From: Humulus lupulus
Lineage: Eukaryota; Streptophyta; Magnoliopsida; Rosales; Cannabaceae
Assembly (NCBI RefSeq): GCF_963169125.1
Contig: NC_084796.1
Location: 218,512,448-218,576,447, forward strand
Direction of reading: 5' to 3'
Length of the DNA stretch: 64,000 nt
Positions 24,555 through 39,600 of this stretch are shown piece after piece (position 1 is the stretch's first letter; every line of letters starts with the position of its first letter). The translations under genes were made by a program, and so were the position numbers. The notes under the pieces are model-generated. The model did no database searches, was not told the DNA's origin, and saw only the letters and a list, made by a program, of their open reading frames with translations.

Positions 24555-25390
24555 ACAAACAGAATCCTATAAACTTGGTTAGAGTTTTAGACATTCAAAT
24601 CAAGAAACATAATTTTTATGTCAAAGATGAGTTTGAAAAGTCCACAAGGATTTTGGTTTTTCGTTCACTTGTATTGTCAAATAATTGCTATTGAATGTGC
24701 ATAAAGAATTATTCAAGATTCAAGAAGCAGAGGCTGCTTATTTCTGTAAGGTTTAAAGTTTTACTAGTTGTGGCTATCTACAGTCACCAATTTATCAGTA
24801 TAGAGGAATGAATATATGTAGTTTATTTCTCTTGTACCAAAATTTTACATGCTTTTCATTGTTTGTGTCTGTAGAAGAATTTACAAGCATGGTGAAAGTG
24901 GGAAAGGTTGTGATGGCAGTAGTACAGCTCCTCCATGCACTGGGTCAAATTTCAGTTGTCAGACTTATTGTACCACCCTGGTTTGTATAGCTTAATAGTT
25001 TTTTCTTGCTAATCAAGAGAGGATAATCTTTTTTTGCTTTCCTGAATTCAACTTTATAGGATTCTGTTTGTACATCTTTTTCATTATTGGTATTATAATC
25101 CATGTTTGTTGCATACACCTCTTTCATGTTGCAGAAGTTTTCTGTTTTCATTTTATTCGAGTATTTTGTAGTAACTATGTATTGTTGCTAAGTGAACCTT
25201 TAAACCTTTGCAGCTGTTTGATTGACAATGTGCAATTGTTTCTTTTTACACTACATGATTTCTATTTCACATTTATGTGTTTTAGATATGTATGAATTTT
25301 GTGGTTTCCAAAAAAAGGCTACTTCTCCATGTAGTTCGTGGACTGAGCTTGTTGTGTAATACTAATAATGTTTTTTAAATACATCTTCAG
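24555..25390. other. Stretch upstream of the kinase pseudogene
   Basis: Mostly intron-like AT-rich DNA. Bases 24880-24956 might be a decayed upstream exon of the kinase (a Ser/Gly-rich stretch before the kinase domain), but the match is too weak to call. Confidence 0.3.
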
Positions 25391-28485
<3,095 letters not shown>

Positions 28486-29789
28486 GTAAATGGGGTTTTA
28501 TTTTTAAATTCTTATAATTTGTTCCTTTAATAATTACTTTCGCATGTAAGACATCTTTATTTTCATGTGAGACAGACCTTTGTACTCTACACTTTGCTTT
28601 CGTGAAAGGCCACGTTGGCCATGGTTTGGGTAATTTGGGCCTTTAAAAGAAACTTGTTATATATAAATATATATATGGGAATTATCATCTATATATGGAT
28701 TAGATCTTCATGGATCATTACAATGCTCAACATGTAAATGTGTGTATATGTATGCATAATTGATGTTGTTTTTTCAAGTGCAAAACCAAGAGAAACTTAT
28801 TGACAAAAACTGCCTTAGAGATGAATTTTCAAGAATTTCAAACTTCAAACACTTTTCTTTGTGATTCAGGTGACATTCTTGGACAATAGATTAACTTAAT
28901 TGGCATTTTCTTTGTGTAATAGCTATAGCTATATGATCATGAACACAACCATTAATAGCTATACATAATCAGAATTGATTTATTTATAGAAGCTAGAGAT
29001 ATAGGTGATCCAGTCATCAATGATCGATATGATTTCCACATGATTTCCACGTTTGAATAAATTATAAGATCAGATCATAAATAAATTAAACTAATGAAGT
29101 ACGTATAACATAAATATATATAATATATAAAGTTATATTATCCTGTAGCAAAAAAGACAATAATATTGTTTCTTTTACTTTTTTAATTGTCTTTTTTCTT
29201 TTTGGCATCTAATTTACTGTATATTTTTAGTTTAATGTGTGTCTATATATATATATATATATGCATAATCCATGTTTATTTTCAAGTGAAAAACCAAGAG
29301 CCACTTACTCAGAAGAACTGCTTTAAGAGAGGTTTTGAGTTTTTTTTCTGTGTCAAAATTCAGTTCTTTTGTTGGAAATTGGATGGCAATTCTTTGCAAT
29401 TGTCCACAAAATTAATATTTTAGAATTCTGAATGCTTGTGATGTATTTTCATAAATGATTGTTGTTGGAACTAAAAACAGCAATAAAATGAAAAGAGCCT
29501 TCAAGAGGGAGCATGAAGTTGAATTGCTGCCAACTTCTTTATATATGTAAATATGAACTAAAAGTACAATTTTTGACATGTGTACAGATTTTTGTATATG
29601 TTTTATATTGATTTTGTACTAAATATTTTTTTTTTAGTTTGTATTTTGTTTATCTATTTTATAAAAATTAATTTTGATATTTTATTAATGTTTTTTTGTA
29701 AATATTATAATAAAAAATAGAATTGATAAAATAATTAAATTAAAAAACTAATAAAATTATATATTAAAAAAATTATTTAATTTATTATT
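28486..29789. other. AT-rich stretch after the truncated kinase pseudogene
   Basis: No coding block of the missing kinase C-terminus is found. An imperfect duplication of about 80 bp (28757-28850 and 29262-29345, sharing TTTTCAAGTG-AAAACCAAGAG) is the only structure seen. Confidence 0.4.
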
Positions 29790-30237
29790 AATTTTGCTAC
29801 CAAATTTTAGTAGCAAAAGTATCGAATTTTCAAGTACAAAACAAATAATTTGCTACTAATTTTGTGATTGTTTGCTACCAAATTGTGGTAGTAAAATGAT
29901 TTTGGTGGATTGAAAATAAAATAAATTTTAATGACACAAATTCTTTAGCTACCAAATTAAATGCAATTGGCTACCAAATTACAGTATCAAAAAACCTCTA
30001 GTAGTATGTAAAGTGGTGTTTTAGCTAATAGATTAAATATTTTTAGCTACTAAAAAATTAGTAGCAAAGAAGAATAATTAGCTACAATTTTTTTTGGTAG
30101 CAAGAAACCTTTAGCGACAGGGTTTTAGCTATGAACCAGTTACCAAAAAATTTTGGTAGCAAAAAGGGTATTAGCTACCAAAAAGACATAGTTTGCTACC
30201 AGTTTTTTGGTAGCTAAAACACTACTTTTTTGTAGTG
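29790..30237 (+). repeat. CACTA-type right terminus with subterminal repeat array
   Basis: The segment ends ACTTTTTTGTAGTG, the reverse complement of CACTACAAAAAAGT, which is the hallmark terminus of plant CACTA elements. Inside it are more than a dozen copies, in both orientations, of a motif near GCTACCAAA/TTTGGTAGC. Such dense subterminal arrays are known CACTA features where the second protein binds. The 3 bp just outside are ATA (30238-30240); the matching left end was not found. Confidence 0.65.
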
Positions 30238-30270
30238 ATATTTTCAAAACAACTACATTTTCTTCCAAAA

Positions 30271-31036
30271 TGTCTTCCAGTCGCACTGCTTCATACTCAC
30301 TTGAGGAAGATATGCACTTGTGCCATGTAGATATTGACATTTCTCAAGATCCAATCATAGGAAGAAACCAATCAGGTAACCGTTTTTGGGCAAGAGTTGA
30401 ATCAGAGTACCACAAGAATGGGAAATTTAGTAATCAACCTCGACCAAGAAGATCTTTGCAAACTCTAATGACTACCATTATTGGCGCAGTTGCAAAATTA
30501 AGGGGATGCATCAAGCAAATCCAAAATAAAAATCCAAGTGGTGCTTCACAAGAAGATATTGTAAGTGTTTGTTATAGTTTACTTATTGTTACTAAATTGT
30601 TTTTAAATTTTATTGACACCATTATTTTATTTATGTTTTAATTGTTAAATCAAGCGAAGATGTTATTAGCCCAAGAAAAAAAATATAGCAGAGGCTTCAA
30701 ATTTGATCATGTGTGGCCCATCCTCAAACACATTCAGAAATTTACAAGTGATGACAACATCAATGCACCAAGTAGATTCCAACAAGATGGTCCTAATTTT
30801 ACTTCATCCAAATCATCATCTCACAATTTCGATTCTCCGACGTCAGCATCCACCGGTATGAGTTCATTTGATCTGAATATAAATAATGAGGAAATCATTA
30901 CTAGTTCAACTGAAAGACCTATTGGTGTGAAAAAAGCAAAGGCAAAACAATTATGTGATGATCAATTTAACAAACTAATGGAACAAAGTAAAAAAAATCG
31001 TTCAAGTTATTGAAAAGAGTAGCACAAATAGAAATG
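30271..31036 (+). pseudogene. PIF/Harbinger ORF1-like (trihelix/Myb-like, NAM-associated) gene, 5' part
   Basis: The start at 30271 follows a short leader. Exon 1 (30271-30560) encodes an SLEEDMHLCHVDIDIS helix, then NRFWARVESEYHKN and a QTLMTTIIGAV segment, the layout of the Myb/trihelix-like DNA-binding part of plant PIF/Harbinger ORF1 proteins. A GTAAGT donor at 30561 ends it. The second exon (about 30643 on) has YSRGFKFDHVWPILKH and a Ser/Asn-rich linker, then the NAM-associated-type region. A frameshift in an A run near 30990 breaks the frame. The gene is cut at 31040 by a Tat element and continues at 43665-43899. A domesticated host copy cannot be excluded. Confidence 0.7.
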
Positions 31037-31040
31037 AACG

Positions 31041-31835
31041 TGTTGACGCCGTTTTTCGTCAACAGATAAAAGAAGAGAGCACGTAAACAATTTAAGACAA
31101 TGGTCAAAAATAAACAAACGAATCAAACACGGTTTTTTACGTGGTTCAGCAGTTAAATCTGCCTAGTCCACGAGTCTCTGTTATTAATCTCAAGATTATT
31201 TCTGAACAATTCTTTAGCATGAATTCTCCAGAGTTTTCTCTTAAGGATCAGAATTTCGGTCCATTACAATGGTGCATGGCTTCTCTATTTATAGAGAAGG
31301 ATGCAGAATACTATCCCACATATTTTGGGTAGTTACTCTTTTGTGAATAAAAATAAATGGCTTTAAATGTCAATTATCAGATATATAAGGAAACATCCCC
31401 CATAGATCAGGAAACGCATAACTGACTAAATAATATCCCACGATTCTTGGGGATTTATATCAATAAATGAGGATTACATCTCATGCTTACAATACTTGTA
31501 GATATTCAAGGTGGTCATAGCGTATCTCCAAGGCTTCAGCATCTCAGGTTTCACGTCATTGTGCGAGCCACTGACATCTCCCGAGCTAACATTGCTTTCG
31601 AGATAGTACATCGAGCTCAATATCCCTGCTCCGAAGTTGTTCCCGAAGATGAGGGGCTCTCAGAGCTATCTTTCGAGATCGAGATCATTTCGAGGTCAGT
31701 ACATTCGAGGTCATGTATCATACTTTGCAGGCTCGGTTTACAATCGTAGAGCATACCCTAACCCTCACGAGACCATTTAATGCGAACTCAGCTTTCGAGG
31801 TCATATTTACTATGGCTCGAAATCTGGGTATAACA
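31041..31835 (-). repeat. 3' LTR of Tat element 2
   Basis: 795 bp, with minus-strand ends TGTTATACCC and CGTCAACA. It differs from the partner at 42865-43659 by seven substitutions, five of them transitions. Confidence 0.94.
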
Positions 31836-31850
31836 TTTTGCCCCCTCAAA
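31836..31850 (-). other. Polypurine tract of Tat element 2
   Basis: On the minus strand TTTTGAGGGGGCAAAA directly precedes the 3' LTR, the counterpart of the tract at 2117-2131. Confidence 0.8.
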
Positions 31851-32096
31851 AGTATTTTTTCGAGTCCTAAGAGAAGGAAACTTTTGAACTACTCTTTCTG
31901 GGAACCATACCGTCACACTCTTAAAAACGGACACGTGCCAGATGGGTATTGCTCACTTTAGGTACTTGAGTACCTTGGGAACACGCCCACGATTGTTCGT
32001 CTGACAGCTTTTCGGCGCCATCTTATCACCAATTCCCCTCCATTCGATCTGTTGAGGATTTTAACCAACGCTCCTGATTGATTTAGTTTTCCCACC

Positions 32097-32108
32097 TATA
32101 TATATAAG
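32097..32108 (+). promoter_or_regulatory. TATA box of the antisense gene, Tat element 2
   Basis: TATATATATAAG on the plus strand, about 260 bp inside the 3' LTR and about 220 bp before the first splice donor (32319). Position and orientation match the box in element 1. Confidence 0.5.
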
Positions 32109-32807
32109 ATCTCCTCTTCGTCTTCTTCTTTACGTTTGTTTATTGTAACCAGAAAGAAAAGAAAAAACAAGAAAGCCAGAAACTTTCTTAAGAAGCTTCC
32201 ATCCCGTGCATGTTTTCTCGACCCAAAAAACAAAGGAACCCTGGTCTGTTCGAGTCAGTGAGTTCTTTCTTGCAACCTCTTCTCCACTCGACGATTTCGC
32301 TGCACTCACCATCACTGTGTAAGTACGCCATTTTTATTGTTCTTTCTATACTGTGCTTGCTGTGTACGTTAGTATGTGTTCTTAGCATGATGCGATAGGA
32401 GGTTTTGAACCGATAGGTTTTATGTTTTCTGGATTTTCTTTCTGGATGTTCGCCTCTGGTTTATGCCCAGTTTTGTCCTTTGACCGGCGTTTCAACTTTC
32501 TGGGTTTTGAAAATTTTTAGGCTATGTTTCTTGTACACCAAGTTTTCGGGTAAAAACCCTTGTTCTTGACAATTACACGACACCCAAAAACGCTTTTCCT
32601 GGCTAACCGCCACTCTCCTTTCCCTTGAATTTCGGGATTTTCATAAAAGAAATCATCCACGCTCCTTTTCCTTTCCCGTGGACTACGCGCTCTGACTCTT
32701 TAGTGAGGGTCTTAATATTTAGTTTCTTGTCATTAGATCTCCAAGCTCATCCATCGAGCTCGTGATTCTTGCATGCATGGCCCTCACCATTTTTTCTTTC
32801 TCGTTAG

Positions 32808-35695
32808 ATGTCACAGAATTCGGAAAAACGGTGGGGGTCATTACGAGCAATTCCTTACGAGCCCAAATCTCCGAGCCCGGAATCGATCTTTGCCCGGAAC
32901 CAGCGTCGGATTAAAGAGTACGAGATCGCACGCGAGCAAGAAGACATTCGAGCCCACTATCGCCGCCAGATTGACGAGGTCATCGAAAAGAAGAGAAAGG
33001 TCCTTCGGGAAGCCATCTATCCGGAGCCTAACCCCGGACCTAGGCCAGTTCCCCTCGACCCCGCGTTAAAAGTCACGGTAGCATACCACCCGGGGGAACT
33101 TCAATTTTCCTTAATGGCGGAGCCTTCGTCTTCGCAGCCTAGGAGGGAGATGTTTTAAGCCGAGTTCTACCAGAGCTCGGTTACCACCTCCGACCAGATA
33201 ACTGACATCCTGGCCCTTCATGGCCTTAGCTCGTTGGACACACTGAACTGTCGAGCTCCGACAAGGCATGAACGGAGCTGCTTCGCTCCTGGGGGCCACG
33301 ATTCCAGTGTGAAATACGTGGCCTGGAGCCAAGAACACCTAAGGGTAGGAGCTTTGTTGCCCCTGAAGTCCTTTTTCAGAGACTTCATCGATTTTGTTGG
33401 GTTGGCTCCATTCCAACTCAACACCAATTCATACAGGGTGCTGTCTGCCCTGAGGTCCTTGTTTCACGAGCAGGGGTGGACAGGACCTTCACCCCAAGAG
33501 ATTTTATATCTCTTTTTCTTGAAGAGTAATCCCTCCCGAGCTCGGGGAGGAGATGGTTTCTACTATCTATCGAGCTACCCCAAAGAGATAAAAATCTTTG
33601 AAGACCTTCTGAACCATCCCCCTGACTTCAAGAGGACTTTTTTCTGGACAGACGGTCTGTTCCCGTCTCGACATCTTTCATTTAGGCGAATTCGTAAGTA
33701 TTCTCGTTACTTTCTATTTTTGAGCTCGAATCTTTAGCCCTTGAATCCATGTTTAGTTGAAGTGTATCTCGCCTTTCAGCTAACTTTCAGCGTCCCACCC
33801 CTGACGAGACAATGAAGGAGCACAGAGAGAGCCTGCTCCGACTCCCTTATGGCAGGAGGTCTCTCTCATTTCTGCTACATGAGGACAAGCTTCGAGCTTG
33901 TGGCTTGTTGGGACAGGGCCAGTCAACCTCTGACTGGTCCAGTAAAAAATATGAACGCTGGGAGGAAGTGCCTCTGCCCACAGGCATCCTTCCTCCGAGG
34001 AGGGAAAGGAAAGCATCTCTCCCAATTCGCTCGAGAAGTCCGCGGTCGGGAAATGAGGCCAATGACGAAGCCTCGAGCTCGGACTCCGATGGAGGTAAAA
34101 CCCTTCCTACTTCGCGAATGTGGTCCCCCACTTTATTAAAACACAGGCCCAATAGACTAGTCTCGTGCCCACAGGATAGATACCACTTCTACATATGGAG
34201 TTGGGTAGATGACTGTGTCCATAGGTTTGATAGTGGGCTCGGGAAATACGACACTATGTATACCACGGACGAGATGTGGAATTGGATAGCTGTGCAGTAT
34301 GGGACCAATGATTATAGGGACCTTTCGAGGTTATCACCAACTTATAGGGAAGACCCTCCCCCCGCCTCTTCTGAAGACGGGGGAATTTCATGGTCCCCAA
34401 GCTCAAGCTCGGGGAAAAGTTCCAGTTAGGTTTTTTCTTCCACCACTCTATATATAGTGTTGAAGTAACTTATCTCTTTTACTGACTCACTGTGATGACT
34501 TGTGCAGGCGATATGGACTCCGACCTCGACGCCCTTATCGACAGTGCGGGTGCCAAGAGGAGCAAACGCCCCAGGTCAGGGGGGCTGAAAACCAGCCAGC
34601 CTGGGAAAGGCTCCAAGAAATCTAGGAAAACGCCTCCTCCTCCCCCGCCGGCTTCGAGCTCTGCTGCTGCGTTGACTGGCCAGACTAACGCCCCCACGAC
34701 GATACCACCCTCGCAGGCCGTCGTCTCTGTGGTGGCGCCGGCCTCGCAGACCGGTATCGCTGCCGTGGCCGAATCCCAACCTCCTGTGGCGGGTCAAATG
34801 CCTTCTACCCAGCTCGCCAAAAGACCTTCTGCTTCCCGAGCTCAGAAGCTAACCATCTCCACCCATATGGATTCGTATGTGGTGGATAATGCTGCCAGTC
34901 CTCACGGATCTACGCTGATCTCGGATGTAATGTCCCGGATCGGCCAGAGCTACGGCAATTTCGAGGCTCCTCAGTGGCAGTGTCTAACTGGCACTCGGGA
35001 CCGCACTGTCCTATACGAGAAGAGTATCGAGCACACTGCCGCGGTAAGTATCCTATATTCCCTTTGCTTACATCCATACTGTCTCGAGGCTAAAGATGGT
35101 TTCTTCCTTTTTTCAGGCTCTTGCTTTCACTGCCCAGCTCAATTACGAGTTGAACAACGAGGTCCATTCGAGCAGGACCCTCGCCCAAGAGGAGAGGGAC
35201 CTCCACCTTAGAGCGAATGATGATCTGAAGGCGGCGAACATTAAGCTCGAGGCAGTGGTTAAGGAGCGTGAGGAAATGGCCAAGGAGCTCGGAAAGCTGA
35301 AAAACGAACTCGAGGAGCAAAAGAAAGATAACATCCAGCTCCGGGAGACCAATAAGAAGCTCGAGGAAGACAAGGCCGTCACCCTCGACCTTATGGAGGA
35401 TATCAAAACCCGCCTTACTGCCGAGTTCAAAGAAAAGAAGGAAACGGCGGTCGATTCAGCCATGTACCGGATGTGGGCTTATAACGAAGAACTGGACACC
35501 AGTTTTTTGGGTCCCCTCGAGGCGTCCTTCCTCGAACGATGGAATACTCGGCTCGAGAAGGAAGAGGCTGAGCAGCTCGAGAAGGATAAAGCTGCTCCGA
35601 GTACCGTTTCGGAGGGAGCTCAGGGGGATAGTCATGCTATTCGTCCTGAGGGGTCCGGTGCCGCTGAGAAGGCCAAGGAGACTCCTCTTGATTGA
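32808..35695 (+). pseudogene. Antisense spliced accessory gene of Tat element 2 (PF04195-like domain, coiled coil)
   Basis: A leader intron is inferred at 32319-32807 (GTAAGT to TTAG), with the ATG directly after its acceptor. Coding exons are 32808-33693, 33780-34094, 34508-35043 and 35117-35695, with intron phases 1, 1 and 0. The summed length is 2316 nt, a multiple of three. Only one in-frame stop remains (TAA 33156-33158, explainable as CAA). The first exon has a basic/acidic N-terminal helix (NQRRIKEYEIAREQEDIRAH), then the PF04195-like domain (LLPLKSFFRDFIDFVG, NSYRVLSALRSLF). The third exon is Pro/Ser/Ala-rich with basic clusters (KRSKRPRSGG). The fourth is a coiled coil of about 120 residues with an acidic tail. 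Intron 2 is readable on one strand and may be retained. Function unknown. Confidence 0.8.
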
Positions 35696-36618
35696 GTCTG
35701 ACCTCGGGAAGATCAGTCATTGGGGCTGCGTCCTCTTATGTAATTATTGTGAATTACGCCCATGGGGCTGATACAATTTCTTTAACTATTTTAATTTTTT
35801 ACATGCTTTACATTTCTTGGCTCGAAATATTTTGCACATTCTTATAATTGATGAACTCGTTTATGTTTATTTATGCATACAAACATAGTTTGGATTTTAA
35901 GCTCGAAGTTCGATGCATTCATGCATAGTTTATTCGGATTATCCGTTTCCGACCTCGTTATTTATCAAGGTCGGATATTACTCCAACCATGAACTCGAAA
36001 GTACTTATATGGTATGTAATATGAATGATTTGGTTATATCTCTTTTTTTTTTTTTTAGTCACTTTTCCTCATCCTCAGTATTTTAGCTCCGAGGTTAAGA
36101 GTTCGAAACTATATTTCTAAGATATTCCAGCCTCGACTTTGACTTATCTCGCAATAGGTTTAGGCTCCCATTTGTCATCGATCGATAATTTGGCTGGTTT
36201 GTTCCAAACCTGTTGTGTCTACACATCTGGTTAACTCCAGATATCTAGGTTTTGATGGTTCGGTTATATCCGAACTATCTAAGCTCGCGATGGTTCGGTT
36301 ATATCCGAACTATCTAAGCTCACGCATTTGGTCATGTCCAAATACTTTGTGTTTGATAATTCGGTTATGTCCGAACTATCTAACATCGCGTACTTGGTTA
36401 TATCCAAGTACTTTATGTATATTTTTTATTTTTTAAGCTGGTGGTATGTATACCAATGATGCCCCCTTAATATCCTATGGGTGTGATAATAGGTTATTAA
36501 ATTAAGAGAGATTGCAAAAATAAAAATAAATTACATGTGAAACAAAGTAGACCCTTTATTTGAAATTCAAAAACACACTAAATACGGAAAATCATGGTTA
36601 CAGGCGACACTTTCTACA
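35696..36618. other. Convergent non-coding spacer of Tat element 2
   Basis: Lies between the stop of the antisense gene and the 3' end of gag-pol. It contains a hairpin with TCCGACCT/AAGGTCGGA arms (35956-35983, one bulge), CGGATTATCCG nearby, and the hairpin array at 36196-36410. No coding signal. An apparent open stretch over the array is a by-product of the repeats. Confidence 0.7.
36196..36410 (+). repeat. Array of seven short hairpins with compensatory stems
   Basis: Inverted repeats lie at 36196-36210, 36225-36242, 36258-36275, 36293-36310, 36326-36343, 36360-36375 and 36391-36410. The last six share a loop near TTATAT between GG and CC, but the outer stem bases differ and stay paired: ATCTGG/CCAGAT, GTTCGG/CCGAAC (twice), ATTTGG/CCAAAT, TTCGG/CCGAA, TACTTGG/CCAAGTA. 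Spacing is about 25-35 bp, with a repeated ACTATCTAA-type linker after several units. Confidence 0.8.
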
Positions 36619-39600
36619 CTATTGATAGTATGGTCTAAGGTGTTCGCCATTCCATGCTCGAGGTATCAGGCTCCCATCTAATCTCGCAAGTTTGTATACG
36701 CCCGGTCGGATGATTGACTCTATCTGGTATGGTCCTTCCCAGTTCGGCCCGAGCACCCCAGCTGCTGGATCTCGGGTTGCTAAGAATACTCGTCTCAAAA
36801 TCAGGTCTCCCACTCCGAACTTTCGGTCTCGAACCCTCTTATTGAAATATCTCGTGGTCCGTTGCTGGTAAGCAGCATTTTTCAGCTGAGCCTCTTCCCT
36901 TTTTTCTTCGATCAAGTCTAGGGTTTCTTCGAGCTGAGTATGATTGGAACTTTGGTCGTTTGTCTGAGTTCGAATCGTTGGAATTTCGACCTCAATGGGC
37001 AACATTGCCTCGCAGCCGTATGCTAGAGAAAACGGGGTATGCCCAGTTGATGTCCGAGCTGTAGTTCTATATCCCCAAAGGACTTGGGGTAATTCCTCAG
37101 GCCATCGTCCCTTTGCTTCTTCCAACTTTTTCTTCAAGGAACTCTTGAGAGTTTTATTAACGGCTTCGACCTGACCGTTCGCCTGAGGGTGAGCTACTAA
37201 CGAAAAGCTCTTTATTATACCGTTCTTGTTACAAAAGTTGGTAAATAAGTCGCAATCAAACTGGGTTCCGTTGCCAGACACAATCTTTCTTGGCACTCCA
37301 TATCGGCATACGATGTTTTTTACCACGAAATCTAGGATCTTCTTCGAAGTTATGGTCGCCAATGGTTCAGCCTCGGTCCATTTTGTGAAGTAATCAACTG
37401 CGACCACAGCATATTTTACTCCTCCTTTGCCAATTGGGAGAGAGCCTATGAGGTCGATGCCCCATACCGCAAAAGGCCATGGGGATGTCAACATGGTTAG
37501 TTCGGAAGGTGGAGCTCGGGGTATCGTGGCGAATCTCTGGCACTTGTCGCACTTTTTCACGAACTCGAAAGAATCCGTTTTAATGGTTGGCCAGAAATAT
37601 CCTTGGCGTATAATCTTCTTGGACAGGCTATGCCCCCCGGTATGGTCTCCGCAGAACCCTTCATGAATTTCTTCAATAATCTTCTTTGCCTCGGGAGGAG
37701 TTACACATCTGAGCAATGGCATGGAATACCCCCTTCTGTATAGCCTTCCGTCCAGGACGGTGTAACGGGGAAGTTGATACATTAGTTTCCGAGCCTGATT
37801 TCGATCTTTTGGAAGAATTCCATTTTCGAGGTACTCAACTATCGGGCTCATCCAGGTCGGCTCTGTCTCGACCATACACACATCTTCCTCGTCAGGCTCA
37901 GTAATGCTGGGCGCTGACAGGTGCTCTACGGGTACGACATTTAGCTCCTCATTTTCGGCGGAGGTGGCGAGGCGAGCTAAGGCATCTGCGTTTGAGTTTT
38001 GTTCTCGGGGAGCCTGTTCGATTGCATAAAACTCAAAAAACTCCAATGCGGATTTTGCCTTCTCCAGATAAGCTGCCATTTTTGTGCCACGAGCCTGGTA
38101 CTCTCCCAAGATTTGATTAACTACGAGCTGGGAGTCGCTGTAGCAATGTATAGCTTTGGCCTTAAGCTCCTTTGCTATTCGTAGTCCCGCAAGTAAAGCT
38201 TCATACTCAGCTTCATTATTAGATGCTTTAAAGCCGAACTTTAAAGCAGAGTGAAATCTGCTCCCTATAGGAGTGATCAGAATAACTCCTGCCCCCGCTC
38301 CATTTTCATTTGACGACCCGTCGACGTAAAGTTTCCACAGCTCGTGGGCCGTGGTTGTTACCTCGTTGTCGCCTGTACTGGTGCACTCCACTATAAAATC
38401 TGACAATGCTTAAGCCTTAATGGTTGTTCTCGGATGGTAGGTGATCTCGAATTGTCCGAGCTCAACAGCCCACTTAAGGAGTCGACCAGATGCCTCTGGT
38501 TTGGACAAGACTTGCCTTAGTGGTTGATCTGTTAGTACATGGATAGGATGTGCCTGAAAGTAAGGGCGGAGCTTTCGAGATGAGTGGATCAGACTGAGGG
38601 CGAGCTTCTCCATCAGTGGATACCTTGACTCTGCCCCCAGTAATCTTTTACTGATGTAGTAGACGGGTTTCTGTATTCTCTCTTCCTCTCGGACGAGCAC
38701 CGCGCTTATCGCGTGTTCGGTTGTTGAGAGGTATAAGAACAGTACTTCTCCCGTCTCAGGCTTCGATAGGATGGGTGGTTCGGCTAAGTGCCTTTTGAGC
38801 TCTTGAAAGGCTAGCTCGCACTCATCTGTCCATTCGAACTTTTTACTTCCTTTCAATAAGTTGAAGAATGGGAGACCACGGTCCGTTGACTTCGAAATGA
38901 ACCTGCCCAGAGCTGCCATCCTGCCAGTCAAGCTTTGAACATCTTTATGCTTCCGAGGTGAAGGCATATCGATCAGGGCCTTTATTTTATCGGGATTAGC
39001 CTCGATTCCACGAGAGTTGACAATGAAACCCAGAAATTTCCCTGAAGACACCCCAAAAGTGCACTTCTGAGGATTCAACTTCATGTTGTACTTTCTGAGC
39101 ACGCCAAAGCACTCTTCGAGGTCATCAACATGGTTTTTGTTAAGTTGAGACTTTACAAGCATGTCATCAACATAAACTTCCATGTTGTTCCCAATTTGCT
39201 CTGAGAACATCATGTTTACGAGCCGCTGGTACGTGGCTCCGGCATTCTTGAGTCCGAATGGCATGACATTGTAGCAGTAGAGCCCCTTGTCTGTGATGAA
39301 GCTCGTATGTTCTTGGTCGGGGGCATGCATGGGAATCTGGTTATACCCAGAATAAGCATCCATGAACGACATCAGACCATGCCCCGCCGTGGCGTCTACG
39401 AGCTGGTCAATTCTCGGCAGGGGAAAATAGTCTCTCGGGCAGGCCTTGTTGAGGTCTGAGTAGTCAATACACGTTCTCCACGTCCCATTGGGTTTCGGGA
39501 CTAACACTGGATTGGCCACCCAGTCCGGGTAAAAAGCGTCCCTTATGAAATTATTTGTTTTCAGCCTGTCTACCTCCTCCTTTAGTGCTTTCTTTCTGTC

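Noticed and set aside
36225..36410. CRISPR-like repeat array
   Set aside because: Units are short imperfect hairpins with variable stems and no equal-length unique spacers, in plant nuclear transposon DNA.
36215..36436. Short open stretch with repeated peptide pattern over the hairpin array
   Set aside because: The repeated peptides come from the DNA repeats. Start context and length give no reason to call a protein; structure explains the pattern better.
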